A program made the translations under genes and the position numbers. The notes under the pieces were generated by a model. That model worked only from the letters and a program-made list of their open reading frames with translations. It ran no database searches and was not told the origin of the DNA. 64,000 nucleotides of DNA from Littorina saxatilis (Eukaryota; Mollusca; Gastropoda; Littorinimorpha; Littorinidae): positions 41,635,750 through 41,699,749 of the forward strand of contig NC_090253.1 in the NCBI RefSeq assembly GCF_037325665.1. Reading direction: 5' to 3'. Position 1 is the stretch's first letter. Each line of letters opens with the position of its first letter. Positions 1-13,000 of the stretch are shown in pieces.

Positions 1-270
1 CCGTATGATAATAGGCACGTGTTCCTAGAGGAAGTGACGTGGCATACACCCGTATGGGAGGTAACTCCCGGTGTACTGGCCCATTACCAAAGCTACTTTC
101 ACTTTCGTTTTGGTGATGGGGTTGCTTCCCTTTAAATTCTTTAGCCGGGTAAGCGTTTTTCAGTGATAAGCATCTCAGGTGACTCAATGCTAATGTGATT
201 CGGGTAAGTATATTAATTAAATGATAATTTATTTAGGAAATTTTCCATTTTGTACTTGTTTTGCATGGTA
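1..270. repeat. End of an interspersed element, cut by the window edge
   Basis: The stretch ends in a GGGTAAGTATATTAAT-type motif followed by AT-rich sequence near 205-260. A closely similar motif ends the large inverted-repeat element near 16010-16050 and recurs, inverted, near 15690-15750, so this is probably the edge of a related element whose body lies left of the window. No coding sequence is recognisable. It lies in an intron of the EP400 gene. Confidence 0.35.
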
Positions 271-467
271 GCGCGCGTTCAAACGTGTCGTTTAATCGTT
301 TTCGAGCTGGTTTATGGTTGATACAAAAGATTACTGAAAAAGGCTACAAATTACTGAAAAGTACCAGTTGCATTCCTGATTTTCTTTTGGGGGGGTAAAC
401 AGGTCTGGTTTATGCCGAGGGACAGGATTATGTTTATTTATTTGAAAATGTGTCTGGTATGAAGAGA

Positions 468-826
468 GGTAGGGGGAAGAATTTACCCGATGCTCCCCAG
501 CATGTCGTAAGAGGCGACTAACGGATTCTGTTTCTCCTTTTACCCTTGTTAAGTGTTTCTTGTATAGAATATAGTCAATGTTTGTAAAGATTTTAGTCAA
601 GCAGTATGTAAGAAATGTTAAGTCCTTTGTACTGGAAACTTGCATTCTCCCAGTAAGGTAATATATTGTACTACGTTGCAAGCCCCTGGAGCAATTTTTT
701 GATTAGTGCTTTTGTGAACAAGAAACAATTAACAAGTGGCTCTATCCCATCTCCCCCCCTTTCCCCGTCGCGATATAACCTTCGTGGTTGAAAACGACGT
801 TAAACACCAAATAAAGAAAGAAATGA
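468..826 (+). repeat. Short interspersed repeat, family A
   Basis: A unit of about 360 bp that begins near GGGGGAAGAATTTACCC, contains CATGTCGTAAGAGGCGACTA and ends in GACGTTAAACACCAAATAA followed by an (A)GAAAG tail. The same unit recurs at 17306-17690, 30633-31000 and, reversed, at 33077-33373 and 33374-33780, with 3' pieces at 13028-13090 and 21728-21823. I see no clear A and B boxes, so it is a SINE-like family without a demonstrated tRNA head. The ORFs that cross it are by-products of the repeat. Confidence 0.75.
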
Positions 827-973
827 AGAGAGGAAAAGGATGCCTTTGTGTGTAGAGTATTTGAGATCTGTACCTTTCCTCAATGTCCAACACCTGGTTT
901 GTGTCCAATTGAGTAATGTTGTGGCATTGCAGTTCCAACAGGGAGCTTGATAGAGTCATGCATCTTGTTTCAG

Positions 974-1057
974 CTGTCTCCCATCGAGCGCTATGCTGTG
1001 GGCCAGGTGGAGTCACAGATGGAAGACGAAGTGGCTGAAGAGCTCAAAATGGCCGAG
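974..1057 (+). CDS. EP400: EP400 exon w1
   Basis: The exon has 28 codons, phase 0 at both ends. The acceptor is TTGTTTCAG and the donor GAG|GTACTG. It encodes LSPIERYAVGQVESQ and then an acidic stretch, corresponding to the segment just before the glutamate-rich helix of EP400. The upstream exon is not in the window. Confidence 0.85.
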
Positions 1058-4000
1058 GTACTGTGTGTGTCTGTGGATATCTCGGCTTGAATGTGTATGT
1101 TGAGGAGGCTGATTTTAGGTATACTTTGATCCTAGATAAAAATTTCGTTAATTTTTTTCATACTTGGGTAGTTTGCCTTTCCTAAAGCCAGTGGATCCAG
1201 AACCGGTTTGAGTTTAGTTGCCTGGCTGAATTTTTGTGTGGTACGTAATACAGTGGACCCCCCCTTTTAAGACACCCCTTTTAAGACCTTGTTTTCTCAG
1301 ACTTTTTGTTAAGACTCCCTCCTTTATAAGACAAGAGTTTTGGAGGTCTTGAAAGGAGGTTCCACTGTACCCCCTTACAGCATGGTTGAGAAGGGTGTGC
1401 TAACCTGAAGCTGTTTGTGTTGTTGACCAGGAGGACATCGAGAACTCGAAGAAGGACTGGGAGCTGGCTCGCCTCAAGGCGCTCAAGGAGGAGGAGGAGA
1501 GGCGGGCGGAGATGGAGGAAGACGAGATGCTCTACACCTACCTGCGGGACGATGCTCAGGTGAAGAAAAAGCTGGCCAAGGCTGCGGGCAAAGTGAAGAA
1601 AGGGCCGGGCCGACCCTCCCTGCGCTCCCCTCGTTCCCCTTCCCAGTCTGGTTCCGACTCTGCCTTCGGGGAGATGAAGTCTGCCCGCGTTAGCAACAGA
1701 GCGGCGCTGAATAGGTTGCAGGTGGCGGAAAAGGGGGAGGAGGGGCAGGTGATAAAGGTCAACCTAGGTGGGCTGGGCAAGAAGGGTAGTGGGGTGGGGG
1801 GTAGGAACAGAATCATCAAACTAAAAATTACCAACGGGGACGTTTTAACGAATGGTCCCACAGTCAAGGCACCGGCAGTCAAAAAGGTAGCAGCTGTCAA
1901 AGCCAGGAAGAACAACGTTGCGCAGAAAGTGATGCAGAACGGGGAAGCCTCGCCCCAGGAAGTGACAAAAGTGGTAAAGGTTAGAAAACGAGGAGCAGGA
2001 AGGGGAGGAGGAGAAGGAAAGGTAACGGTGGCACGTGTGAAAGCAGCGGGTGGTGTAGGAAAGAACAGTCCGGGCAATGTGACTCCTACAGCAGGCAGGG
2101 GGCGCGGCGGTCGGCGGCCCAGCAAAGGGGCAACACCAGGGCAGGCAACACTTGCACCAGGGCCGGCAACTCTTGCACCTGTGCAGGCAACACTAACACC
2201 CAGCCCCAGAGCTGTGGGTCAGGCCGGGCCCCATCCTATCCTCAAGTTCCCCACCTTGTCCCCCGCACAGACCCCCAGCGTGGTCCTCGGCTCTCCCCAG
2301 ACCCCCCGCAACAAGTCCCCCGTAACCTCCCCTGTCACCTCCCCCCCAACCAATGTCCCCCCGCCCTGGTCCAACCCCAACCTGGTCATCCGCACTCGCC
2401 GCGCGGCCATCAGCTCACCCGTCCAGGTGTCTGGCAGGCAGGTGATACAGGGCGTGGCCACTCCCACCCAGGCCACCAGCGTGTTACAGCAGGTCCACCA
2501 GCAGCCTATCAACGTGGTGCAGTCGGGGGGCGTGATGCGTCTGGTGTCCCCCGGCCCTATGGTGGCCCTGGCCGCTTCACAGCCTCTGCAGGTGGTCAGC
2601 GCTGCTCGTGTGCGCCCGGCCATGGCCCCTGGCTTGCCTGCGGGTCACCTGTCGCTGGCCGGGACGCGATTGGTAGGAGCGGGGATGAATGCAGCGGGTC
2701 TGCAGGGCTCTCTCGTACGCATGCCTGACGGGTCGACGGCGCTGCTGGGCCAGATCAGTGGGGCCAACATCCTGACGGCACAGTCTGCAGCCAACCAGAC
2801 CTTCATCATGTCTCAGGCCGCCGCCAGTCCCACCTTCATCGTGTCTGGCACCGGCCAGAGCGCCATGGGGGCCCGGGCCCTGCTGGCTTCAAACCTCACC
2901 TCCAGGGCCCGCGCTCCTGTCCCCCGTCTGGCAACCACACCGCATGTGATCAATGCCTCGGGGATTCGAACTGTCCAGCTTGGTGCCGGGGGACTGACAA
3001 CGCCCCTCACCCTGCGAGGGGTAGGCGTGGGAGGCATGCCTATGGGTGTGAACCTGCTGAAGGCAGGAGCATCAGGGGTTCAGATTCCCATAGTAGGCAC
3101 GCAGGGCTTGGCTCTACGCGGCGGTCAGATCATCCAGACAAACCTGGGGCAGTCCTCCGCCCCACAGAGCTACGTGCTCATCACCCCTAGGGTCAGAGGC
3201 CCCGCCCCCGCTGCTCCAGCTGTTGCTACTGCTCCCGCAGACCTCAGTGGCTCTGCCGAGAAGAAAGGAGCAGGATAGAGAGACATCTATGATAATTAGT
3301 AGTGAAAAGTTATGAGTAAATGCGCAGCTGAAGAATCAAAAGTTGCCTTACATCTGCTGGTACTGACCCTAGCTGGCACGGGGAGGCATTAGGATATCAA
3401 AGCAAGCAATCGTGACCCCAAACAGAAAGTAACTCCTCGTCTCAGTCTTGCCAAGACCTGAAGGGTTACCTTTTGAATTGTAACATGAAGCGGACTTGAA
3501 CAATGCTAGAGATGCATCATTTGAGTCTACACAAGAGTTTCAAAATGAAGAAACTTTGACAGCAAATAATCTACCTCTTTGGCTGTTGGTGCCTGGTATT
3601 GTTTAATAGCACGGGGGAGGATAACTTAAACAGCAGATCATGGGAGGAGTGAGACAAAAGTGTAAATAGTAATCAGAAAGTTGACTCTACAAATGTAAAA
3701 TAGTTGTATATACGGCTTGCAAGGATAAGTATAAATGAAGATTGATTGTGACCGAACGAAAAGGGAAATGTGAACAAACCAGCATATAGTGTCCACATAC
3801 GAAAGACTGCAAAGCAATGGATTGTTCCTGAATGAAGTGTTAAAGATGTAGGTTTGAATGTTTCGTGAATGGATAGAAAATCTTATGGGTGAACATTACT
3901 TCTATGAATGAGAAGTGCGTGGAGAGAGGGAGGTAGATTGTTACATGAACGTGTTCATACCCCTAGGTGTTCATGTTTCTGAATGTGGCCGTTCAGATGA

Positions 4001-7000
4001 CTATTGGATATAATGCATCCGCTGTGAGAACGACCGACTTGTTTACAATGCAGTTTCACATGTGGTGTGCCTGACTGATGTCTAACGATGACTGATAATT
4101 ATGTGATGATAGTCTGTCCAGAAATGTGTTTTATATGGTGCTCCAAAGCTTAAAACCAGAGTGAAAGGAATCTCTACAATCAGTTGTGTTTGGGGTGCAA
4201 AGAAAAGATGGTGTGATTTGTTACGTAGAAAGACCTTGGCAATGTTTTATTTTTCTACCAGCTTTGTAGGGGGAACAGCATCATGTAGCGTGGTAACCAC
4301 ATAGTGAACAACTAATGATTCAAGTTTTATTTCTCACTCTTTGAAGTGAGCTTGTCCTGTTTAGTTTTATCCCCTAGTCTTCAGTTTTTTTTATTTTTCA
4401 CCAGTTAGTATTTCAGGTTCAGGTTCACTTCTTTGGGGCAAAGGGAGTAAGAGGTCAAAGAATAAGGTCGTTTAAGATAAAAACAAACATGTTCACTCTA
4501 TCTTTTTTTTTCTCCATTTCATTATTTCATTTGTCTTTTCGTTTTTGACTCAGTTATTCCATTTGCTAATTCGTTGGCAAACCAATGGAATTTGCACATG
4601 TAAGCATGATCGTGTGGTTGTTTTCTACAAAGGCGACGAGAGAAAAAAAAGATCAAATAAAAAGCAAGCTATTTGAACCCTTTGTGTCGAGTGTCTGCTT
4701 CTCATTTCTGTGGCGTGTGATGTGCGTACCGACTCTGAAGGGTCCATAGAATCAAGGTTGTGGTGTCCACCAGCTTTTCACTGCCAGGAACAGAACAAAT
4801 ATAGAGCTCACTGCTGCATGCAGGCAAAAGAGGATTAAAAAGAGGCTGGGTCTCATTTTGTGGTGGTGTGCTTTGCTAGCTTTGACCAGTTTATTTCTTT
4901 ACTATACTGTAATTTGTAAATGCCACGTGACAATAAGGCATGTCTTCATTATGGATGGTAGAAAAGAATTTGTCTTATCATTGAGCAAACTAACGATATA
5001 AGCAGATCAGAGAGAGTTTTAGGAATAATGAACGTGATCTCAATTTGTTGAAATTGTTTTGGCACCATTACCTTGGTCCTTAGTAATGCACATCACCTGA
5101 AATGAGACGCAGACCACGCACAACATCAATGACACCACAGACACGCGCATGACTTGTTCATTCATGAAATGCACAAGAGTTCACATTGTTCGGCAATGCT
5201 TGGTTTTTGGAGGTAACTGAAACCATGCAAGACGAAGACTAAACCAAATACAAAAGAACACCAAAATTCACACATTTTAGATGTCTCCGTAATGTTTTAC
5301 AAGGATTTGAAGATAACTCGACTGTTACATGCACTATGGATCCATTACTATCATGCATACATGTGTATTGAACGCAATGTTTACAATAACATGACAGTTT
5401 ACATTTATAGTGAAATAATCACAGAATCTTCAGTACAGTGTTCAACATCATGAAAATATGCAGAAATATTGGACATTTTGGTGAATAAAGCAAAAAGTAA
5501 AAATACCTCATGCAAAAATGTTTTGAAGTAGAAACTCCCAACTGTGGAGTGACAATGAAATTCATTTTTCTTCTTCGTTCATGGGCTTACTCGCATGTTC
5601 ACTCATGTTTTCAGCACGAGTGGAATTTTACGTGTATGACCGTTTTTACCCCGCCATTCAGGCAGCATACGCCGATTTCGGGGGAGGCATGCTGGGTATT
5701 TTCGTGTTTCTATAACCCACTGAACTCAGACATAGATTACAGGATCTTTTCCATGCGCACTTGGTCTTGTGCTTGCGTGTACATACGAAGGGGGTTGAGT
5801 CACTAGCAGGTCTGCACATAAGTTGACCTGGGAGATCGGAAAAATCTCCACTCTTAACCCACCAGGCGGCAGAGACCGGGATTCGAACTCCTGACCTCCC
5901 AATGAGGAGGCCGACGTCTTGCCACCACGCCACTGCACCCATCTAAGAAGTCAATTATTCAAAGAAAAGAGATTGAGTGGAAGAGAGGATGTGTGTATTA
6001 TGGACAGTGAAGAGCAGTGCATGGGAGACTGACGGTGATTTCTTTGTCCTGTCTCCTGTTTAGGTCTTCGTCTCTACCATGGATGGATCAGAAATGCCAG
6101 TAAGTATTGGATGGTTTTACATTTTTTGCAAGTCGTATTACAGTGGAAACTCCCCCCCACCTTAAGACCTCCGCAAATCTGAGAAACTGAGGTCTTGAAA
6201 AGGAGGGAGTCTTAAAATGGGGGTAGATTAACAGATGTTATGAACAGAAAGTCTGAAAAACCAAGGTCTTGAAGGGGTAGATTCAGTGTTGTTGCCAGGC
6301 CTTAGATTCAGTGTTGTTGCCAGGCCTTGAAGGGGTAGATTCAGTGTTGTTGCCAGGCCTTGAAGGGGTAGATTCAGTGTTGTTGCCAGGCCTCGGACTT
6401 CGGTCTCTGACGCATTCCTTTCTGATTTGACGCATTGGACCTAGCCTTGTCCGGTCGATGGACCGATAGTTATTACGTTTTGGTGGTCAACTGACCGATA
6501 CATATTCGTACAAGGCGGACAGGGTCTGCAATGAATGGAATGGGAGTTACAAAGTCGGAAAACAAACCCCGATCGAAATGCTCATGTTCGCTACGAGTGA
6601 AAATGCACTCAGTGCCGAGTCCGTGTTTGTCGTCATTGACACTCGAGGCTGCGTTTACGGAAATACCCGATCCAGCCAGTATACCTATTTACTGAAAACG
6701 GCGCAAACATCGGAAAGTCAATCAATATAATACTACGGCATGGTAATGCCAAGATCAGGCAGGATCTCTACATTCGCACACCGGGCACTGTATTGGAAAA
6801 GGGTAGGCCAGGAATGTCGGGCTCTTTCTCCTCGCAAAGTTTATGAACAATTAAAACTAGGAAGCGACATCAAAGCAATGCCAAAGGACTTGAAACAGGT
6901 TCAGAATAAGAAGGATAGGAAAAAACGCGAATAGCCTGAAAATGTTGCCCCAAAAAAGTTGCAACAAAGTTGTAAAAAAACAATTGCAACCAAGGTGCAA

Positions 7001-10000
7001 AAAAGTTGCAAACACATATAATCTAATAATTGTTTCACTGTTTCCGGTAAATAGGTCGGTACAATTTGGACCTTTTGTTTTTTGACTCACATGCGAAGCA
7101 AAAGTGAGTCTATGTACTCACCCGAGTCGTCCGTCCGTCCGTCCCCCCCGTCCGTCCGGACGGACGTCCGTCCGGACATCCGTCCGGAAAACTTTAACGT
7201 TGGATATTTCTTGGACACTATTCAGTCTATCAGTACCAAATTTGGCAAGATGGTGTATAATGACAAGGCCCCAAAAAACATACATAGCATCTTGACCTTG
7301 CTTCAAGGTCAAGGTCGCAGGGGCCATAAATGTTGTCTAAAAAACAGCTATTTTTCGCATTTTTCCCATTTTCTCTGAAGTTTTTGAGATTCAATACCTC
7401 ATCTATATATGATATATAGGGCAAAGTAAGCCCCATCTTTTGATACCAGTTTGGTTTACCTTGCTTCAAGGTCAAGGTCACAGGAGCTCTTCAAAGTTGG
7501 ATTGTATACATATTTTGAAGTGACCTTGACCCTGAACATGGAAGATAACTGTTTCAAACTTAAAAATTATGTGGGGCACATGTTATGCTTTCATCATGAG
7601 ACACATTTGGTCACATATGATCATGGTCAAGGTCACTTTGACCCTTATGAAATGTGACCAAAATAAGGTAGTGAACCACTAAAAGTGACCATATCTCATG
7701 GTAGAAAGAGCCAATAAGCACCATTGTACTTCCTATGTCTTGAATTAACAGCTTTGTGTTGCATGACCTTGGATGACCTTGGGTCAAGGTCACATGTATT
7801 TTGGTAGGAAAAATGTGTAAAGCAGTTCTTAGTGTATGATGTCATTGCTAGGTTTAGTTATTTGAAGGTCAAGGTCATGTCAAGGTCAAGCATGTGAGTC
7901 GTATGGGCTTTGCCCTTCTTGTTTAAAGCTAGGACATTAGGACCTATTGTTTTTGTTTTTTAGGGAGGTCCAAATGACCTATTGTCTTAGACTGGCAACA
8001 ACACTGGTAGATTAGATTTGGGGAGGGGGGGGTGTGTTTCCACTGTACTAAAATATCTGATAGTAATGCGTGTCGGGATGAATTAAGCTATGCAGCAAAA
8101 CAGGAATACAGAGCTGCCAACTCGTGCTACGTTGTGGCAGGAATTATTACGCCAAGCAAAGCAAAACATCTCTGCTCAAAACAAACGGTAACACGAAGGC
8201 AACTGTTTCCCTCTTTGTCATGAGCCCTGGTACTCCTTTCTGCTTCTTTCTCCGTGGCAGTGACAATTTGGGTCAGAAAAAATGTTGTTCACACTGAAAG
8301 TGGCACTGCAGACACTCATGTTCCTGCTGTTATTTGCTAGTCCTATTACAGTTATTAAGATGCATACTCTTGTTTGAGATAGCATTAACGGGGATATCCT
8401 GATGAATTTAGGCAATGCTACACTTAAACACCATTTTCTACACTAAAAACTTCTTAATTTCTACACTTGAGCTTCACAGAGGTTGGCAGCTTTGAGAGTT
8501 ATATGTGCTACTGTTAGCAGAAATCGTTTTTCTGTTGGAATTAATTTTAAAGTAGCTTGAATAAAACTGAATAGAGCGGAATAGTGGGAACAGATTCTTC
8601 TGAAAAACCTATGATGTGGTAACGTAGATAATTTACCTTGTCTTAAAATCAGTGTGCCAGAAATGTCTGGTTTCAAACAATCTGTCATGATCCTAGTACA
8701 TGTGGTAGTACACATATACATCATAATTTGCTGTACAAGGAAGATTGGTCAAGGTCGTGTCTAAATCAGCACAAAAAAGCAACAAGAAAAGTTTGTGTAG
8801 CCTTATCAGTCAAATAATGAGCACATCACTCATACCATACAAAAGATAGCTGTGAATAAGATCTGAACTTTGTTAGGCTTGACAGTAACTACATGTTTTA
8901 GCTTTCTTTACAAAGCCACTGAAAAGAGCAAAATTTATTAGATTTGGGTTCAACAAAATAATTATTTATGAAAAAGGACCAAAATTAGATATAAAAAAGT
9001 TGGCATAATAATACCAATAATAATGACAGCTTATATAGCGCGAACCACAGTAAACTATGCTCTCTGCTCTTTACATGTTAACTATAAATAAAAAATATAC
9101 TATTTAAACATCAAATACATTCACTTTGTAACAAAATAAGGTAACAATGAACTTACAGCAACACATAAGTATAACTGAGCCCCTGGCAATAGAAGCTGCT
9201 GTGAACATGTGTGTTCTAGTTGTATAGTTGATGACCTGGTTATTCACAGCTGTGGGCACCTCCCACACCCCCGCAAGACGACAACGATGTCTACCTGGAC
9301 CAGACCATGTTGTTCCTGTACGAGCCTGCCGTCATGCCGGAGTCACAGCTGCCCCCTGTCTATGTGCGCAAAGAACACAAGAAGCCACGCATGGAAACCA
9401 TCACCAGTAAGTTGTCGGGCGTATAGAGTTGTGTTGTAAGCACTGTGCATGGACAGAGGGAGAGAGATGTGGCCCCAAAATAGTTTTTTTTAATTTTTTA
9501 GTAGAGCATCCTTATCAAATTGATGTGAGGCAAACTACAAAGTCACTGCATGTAATGATAGATGTAGTTAAGACACGCTTGAAAGGTCAGTCCAGTGTCT
9601 AGCACATGTTGATCCTACATACGTGAGAGATACCACTCATGAGATAACAATATCATTCAAAGCACAGCTAATGTGAATGAGGTTGGTCAAACCAGTCTGG
9701 CAGGGACCCGATTTTCCACTGCTGGTGATGCTGAGTCATCGAGACAAACGTCATTCTGGGAACACTTTTGTGCTCGTTGTTTCCCCTGAAAGGATTTAGA
9801 GAACGTATTGCGAAAAATCACTTAGTTTTAAACCCCAAAAGGATCCGAAAACGTTGGTAGGTAACTGTCAAACACTGTGTTTCCACAGCACGCAAGCAGA
9901 AGCAGAGGAAGGAGGAAGCGCCGAGGGTCCCCCGCTCTCTGTTCGACCGACCCAACTCTGCCCTGGCCAAGATCCGCCGCGAGATGAAGATGCAGAAACT

Positions 10001-13000
10001 GAAGGCAGGCCTGGGTCTGCACAGCAAGACACCCACCCCCCACGTGCGCCCCAGCTCCCTCCCTCCCCACCTGCCCCCAAAACCCATCATCGAACAGTCG
10101 GAGGGCCACCCAGAGTGGCTGATACACGAAGACTGGGCTCTGCTACAGGTAGGGGCATTTTCTATATCCTGGTGACACCTATTGGCTTGTAATGTTGGTT
10201 GACTGCTGCTCAGAGTTTTAATGACGAAAGTCTCTATTTTGAGAAAGCCCTGTTCAGTTTCTTTACAATATAAGTGGTGAATAACAACTTGATGCCCTTT
10301 TTATTGTCGATAGCCTACCCTCAAATATCTCTGTATTTAATACAGTGAAAGCGCGTACTTCCTGTGCAAGACTTTTGAAGATTACAAGAGAGGGATACTT
10401 CAAATTGTCCATCACAAATTGGTCACTTCCCTTGAATTAAAGTCCAAATCCATGTATAAAGCCCTTGACAATGTCTCTGTGTGTTCCCCAGGCTGTCAAG
10501 GACCTGTGCCACCTGCCTCTCAACCTAACAGTGTACCAGAACGCACACATCCCCAACTGGGACCTGGTGGCCGACGTGGTGAACAGCGTGAGTCGCACGC
10601 ACCGCTCCATCAAGCAGTGCAAGGCGCGCTACGAGAACGTCATCATCCCCAGGGAGGAGGGCAGGATCCTCTACGACGTCAGCCCGCGCAAACAGAAGAA
10701 GAACAAGAGCAGCTACAAGGTGGGTGTGTTGTTGGGAGGGAGAGAGAGAGAGTGGTGTAGTATGAGTAGTTTTGGGGGCCAGAGTAGCTTGTAAAAGTCA
10801 TTCGGCCGTAAGTGCAGGTGGCCGATTACACTTAAACACGCATACACCTGGGTAGCGCGACTCTGTTGCTGCTACTTTTCCACTGGGAGGAAGCGACCCA
10901 AATTTCCCAGCATTGGGATAATAAGAGTAAATGAAATGTCCAGATAAAAAGTACAGCAGTGTGTTTAGAAGTGACTGGAAAAAGACAGGAGCTAGATTGA
11001 CAGTATTTGTGGAGAGCAAGCAGGGGAAGAACAAAAGCGGCTACAATGTGGGTGTTCTTGGGGAGAGGTTTTTGTGCTGTGTGTGGCGTGAATAACGTGC
11101 AGCAGGTAAAATATGAAAGTGAAAACCACTGTGCTGAGAATCAACTGGATAAGTAGGAGGAATCCATGCCAGATTTACAATTTTTAAAGAACAAGCATTT
11201 CTGTGTACATAAACTTGCACTGAAGAGGGTTGGATGATTTCAATTTGTGCAAACATAATGTTTCTTCTCTACCAGAAAATAGAGAAAAACTTGCAGCTCG
11301 CACTGTTGGACGTCTGTTCACAGAGAATGTCTCTCACAAGATCAAAGAACTCTTCCTGATCATCGTCAAGCAGTGACAGAAACAACCAATAGCTAATCTA
11401 CTCACTGCCATTTTTGTTACAGACAAAGAACAACAGGCCGATGAAGACGTCACAGCTGTTCACACAAGACAACTACAGCTCCATCTCCCTGCTCTACTCC
11501 CTGAGGTTCGATTCCGTCAAGGCCATGGCCGCTAAACGCCCGGCCCCCATGCGCCAGTCTCTCAACAACCCGTCGCTGAAGAACCCCAAGCATTTGGCAG
11601 TTCTGCAGGAAAACAACATCAACTACGACCAGCCGCTCAACCCCCAGCAGGTTGCTGCCATAAGGGCTGAACGCATCGCTCGGGACAAGAAGAACAACGC
11701 TACGCAAAATGTAAGTGGTCAAGGATTGTGGAGAAAAGTTTTGAGTGGGAATGTTTGTTGTATTTTCTGCGGTGTTTTTGTGCTTTATACAGAGCTGCCA
11801 ACTATCAATCTCAGCAAGTGACATGCACAGAGCTGCCAACTGCTACGGTTTCAGCGTAGCATGCTACGTTTTAAGACAAATTGCTACGCCAAGCTTAGAA
11901 TTGCTACGCTCAAACAAATAATCACAAGCATGCAACAGTTTGCTCTTTCTTGCGAGTCCTGGTACTCATTTCTGATTAAATTACATATTCTTACCACAAT
12001 TCTCAAATGCATTGACCTCAATCTCATATGCTAGATGTCGAAACACTACTCAAATTACCTGCCCTTGAAAGGGTGGTAACCAAGCTAAAAACAGACGCCA
12101 TAGCCGTTGCTATGCCCTGAACCCACTTGGTTACCCTTAACCCACCGCGCACCACGTGAGCGCCGGCATCCGGAATAATCATTCTCGACTTTCGACGACA
12201 CATGTAAGACGTGCGGAATTTGACTGCTCACTTGGCTTTCCCTAGCCCTTGTCTTTGTGATGATTCGGGCACGTGGGAGCCTTTACCTGTTCGCCTTTTG
12301 GTGAGACCTGTCCTTTTTGTTGAATTGATTTGTTGTGTTAGCTGCTTGTTTACAGCCGCTTTAGAAATTTACTTTTCTAAGTGGACTACGGTGTTCTGCC
12401 TTTTAGCTTTTCCAAAGATGGCCAATAGCAAGCAGTAACTTAGTGCGGGGCAGGGAGTGAATCGGCTGCTAGCCTTTTCTTAGGAACCTCTGTGCGGGTC
12501 GTCGACCCTTCGAGTAGCACTTCTTTTGTGGTAGCTATTCGGGTGGATAAGGTTTCGGTTTTTGACTCGCATGCGAAGCAAAAGTGAGTCTATGTACTCA
12601 CCCGAGTCCTGCACAACGGAGTCCTAATCCCCACCCGCCGCTATTTCAAAACACTAAGGCGGGGAGACGGGGAAGGCAGCACTAAAACTCCAATTGATAT
12701 ACATGCCAGGAGTGCGAGTGAAAACGAGCTTTGTTTGTCCATCAAACCACACAGCTAACCTGCCCCAAAGGGGGAGAGGGGTGGGTATTTGGTTCAGCGC
12801 CCTGCCGAGAAGGAGGGAGAACGGGGATACGAGACAAAACCGAGACCGGTCAGTCAAGCCCGCCCGCTGTGAGCTTTTCTTTGTCAACAGACAAAGCCAA
12901 GAGAGGACAGCCGAGCCCGCCCGCTGTGAGCTTTCTCTTTATTTAAAGAAGCGTCCGAGTGTAAAGAAGAGGTCTGACAGATCACGCCTACCCATCTCCT

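Larger units (their letters stand above)
6141..8045. mobile_element. Family M MITE, split by a hAT-type insertion
   Basis: The left end (CAGTGGAAACTCCCCCC) begins at 6141 after TA, and the right end (TGTTTCCACTG) stops at 8045 before TA. Typical M-family internal sequence (AAGACCTCC, AGGAGGGAGTCTTAAAATGG) is seen up to about 6275. The rest is interrupted by the hAT-type element at 6375-8006. Confidence 0.6.

Noticed and set aside
331-681. 116-codon ORF on the minus strand, also seen at 17315, 30596 and 33552
   Set aside because: It recurs with every family A repeat and is not conserved beyond it.
1556-2125. 189-codon ORF on the minus strand
   Set aside because: It is antisense to the GC-rich coding tail of the EP400 terminal exon, without domain or splice logic. 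The same applies to 2219-2623 and 2813-3037.
7082-7378. Recurring ORF of about 98 codons with SVRPSVR-like starts
   Set aside because: The same peptide appears at 25464 and 44295 because it lies in the AGGTCA-rich element. It is broken differently in each copy and has no domain.
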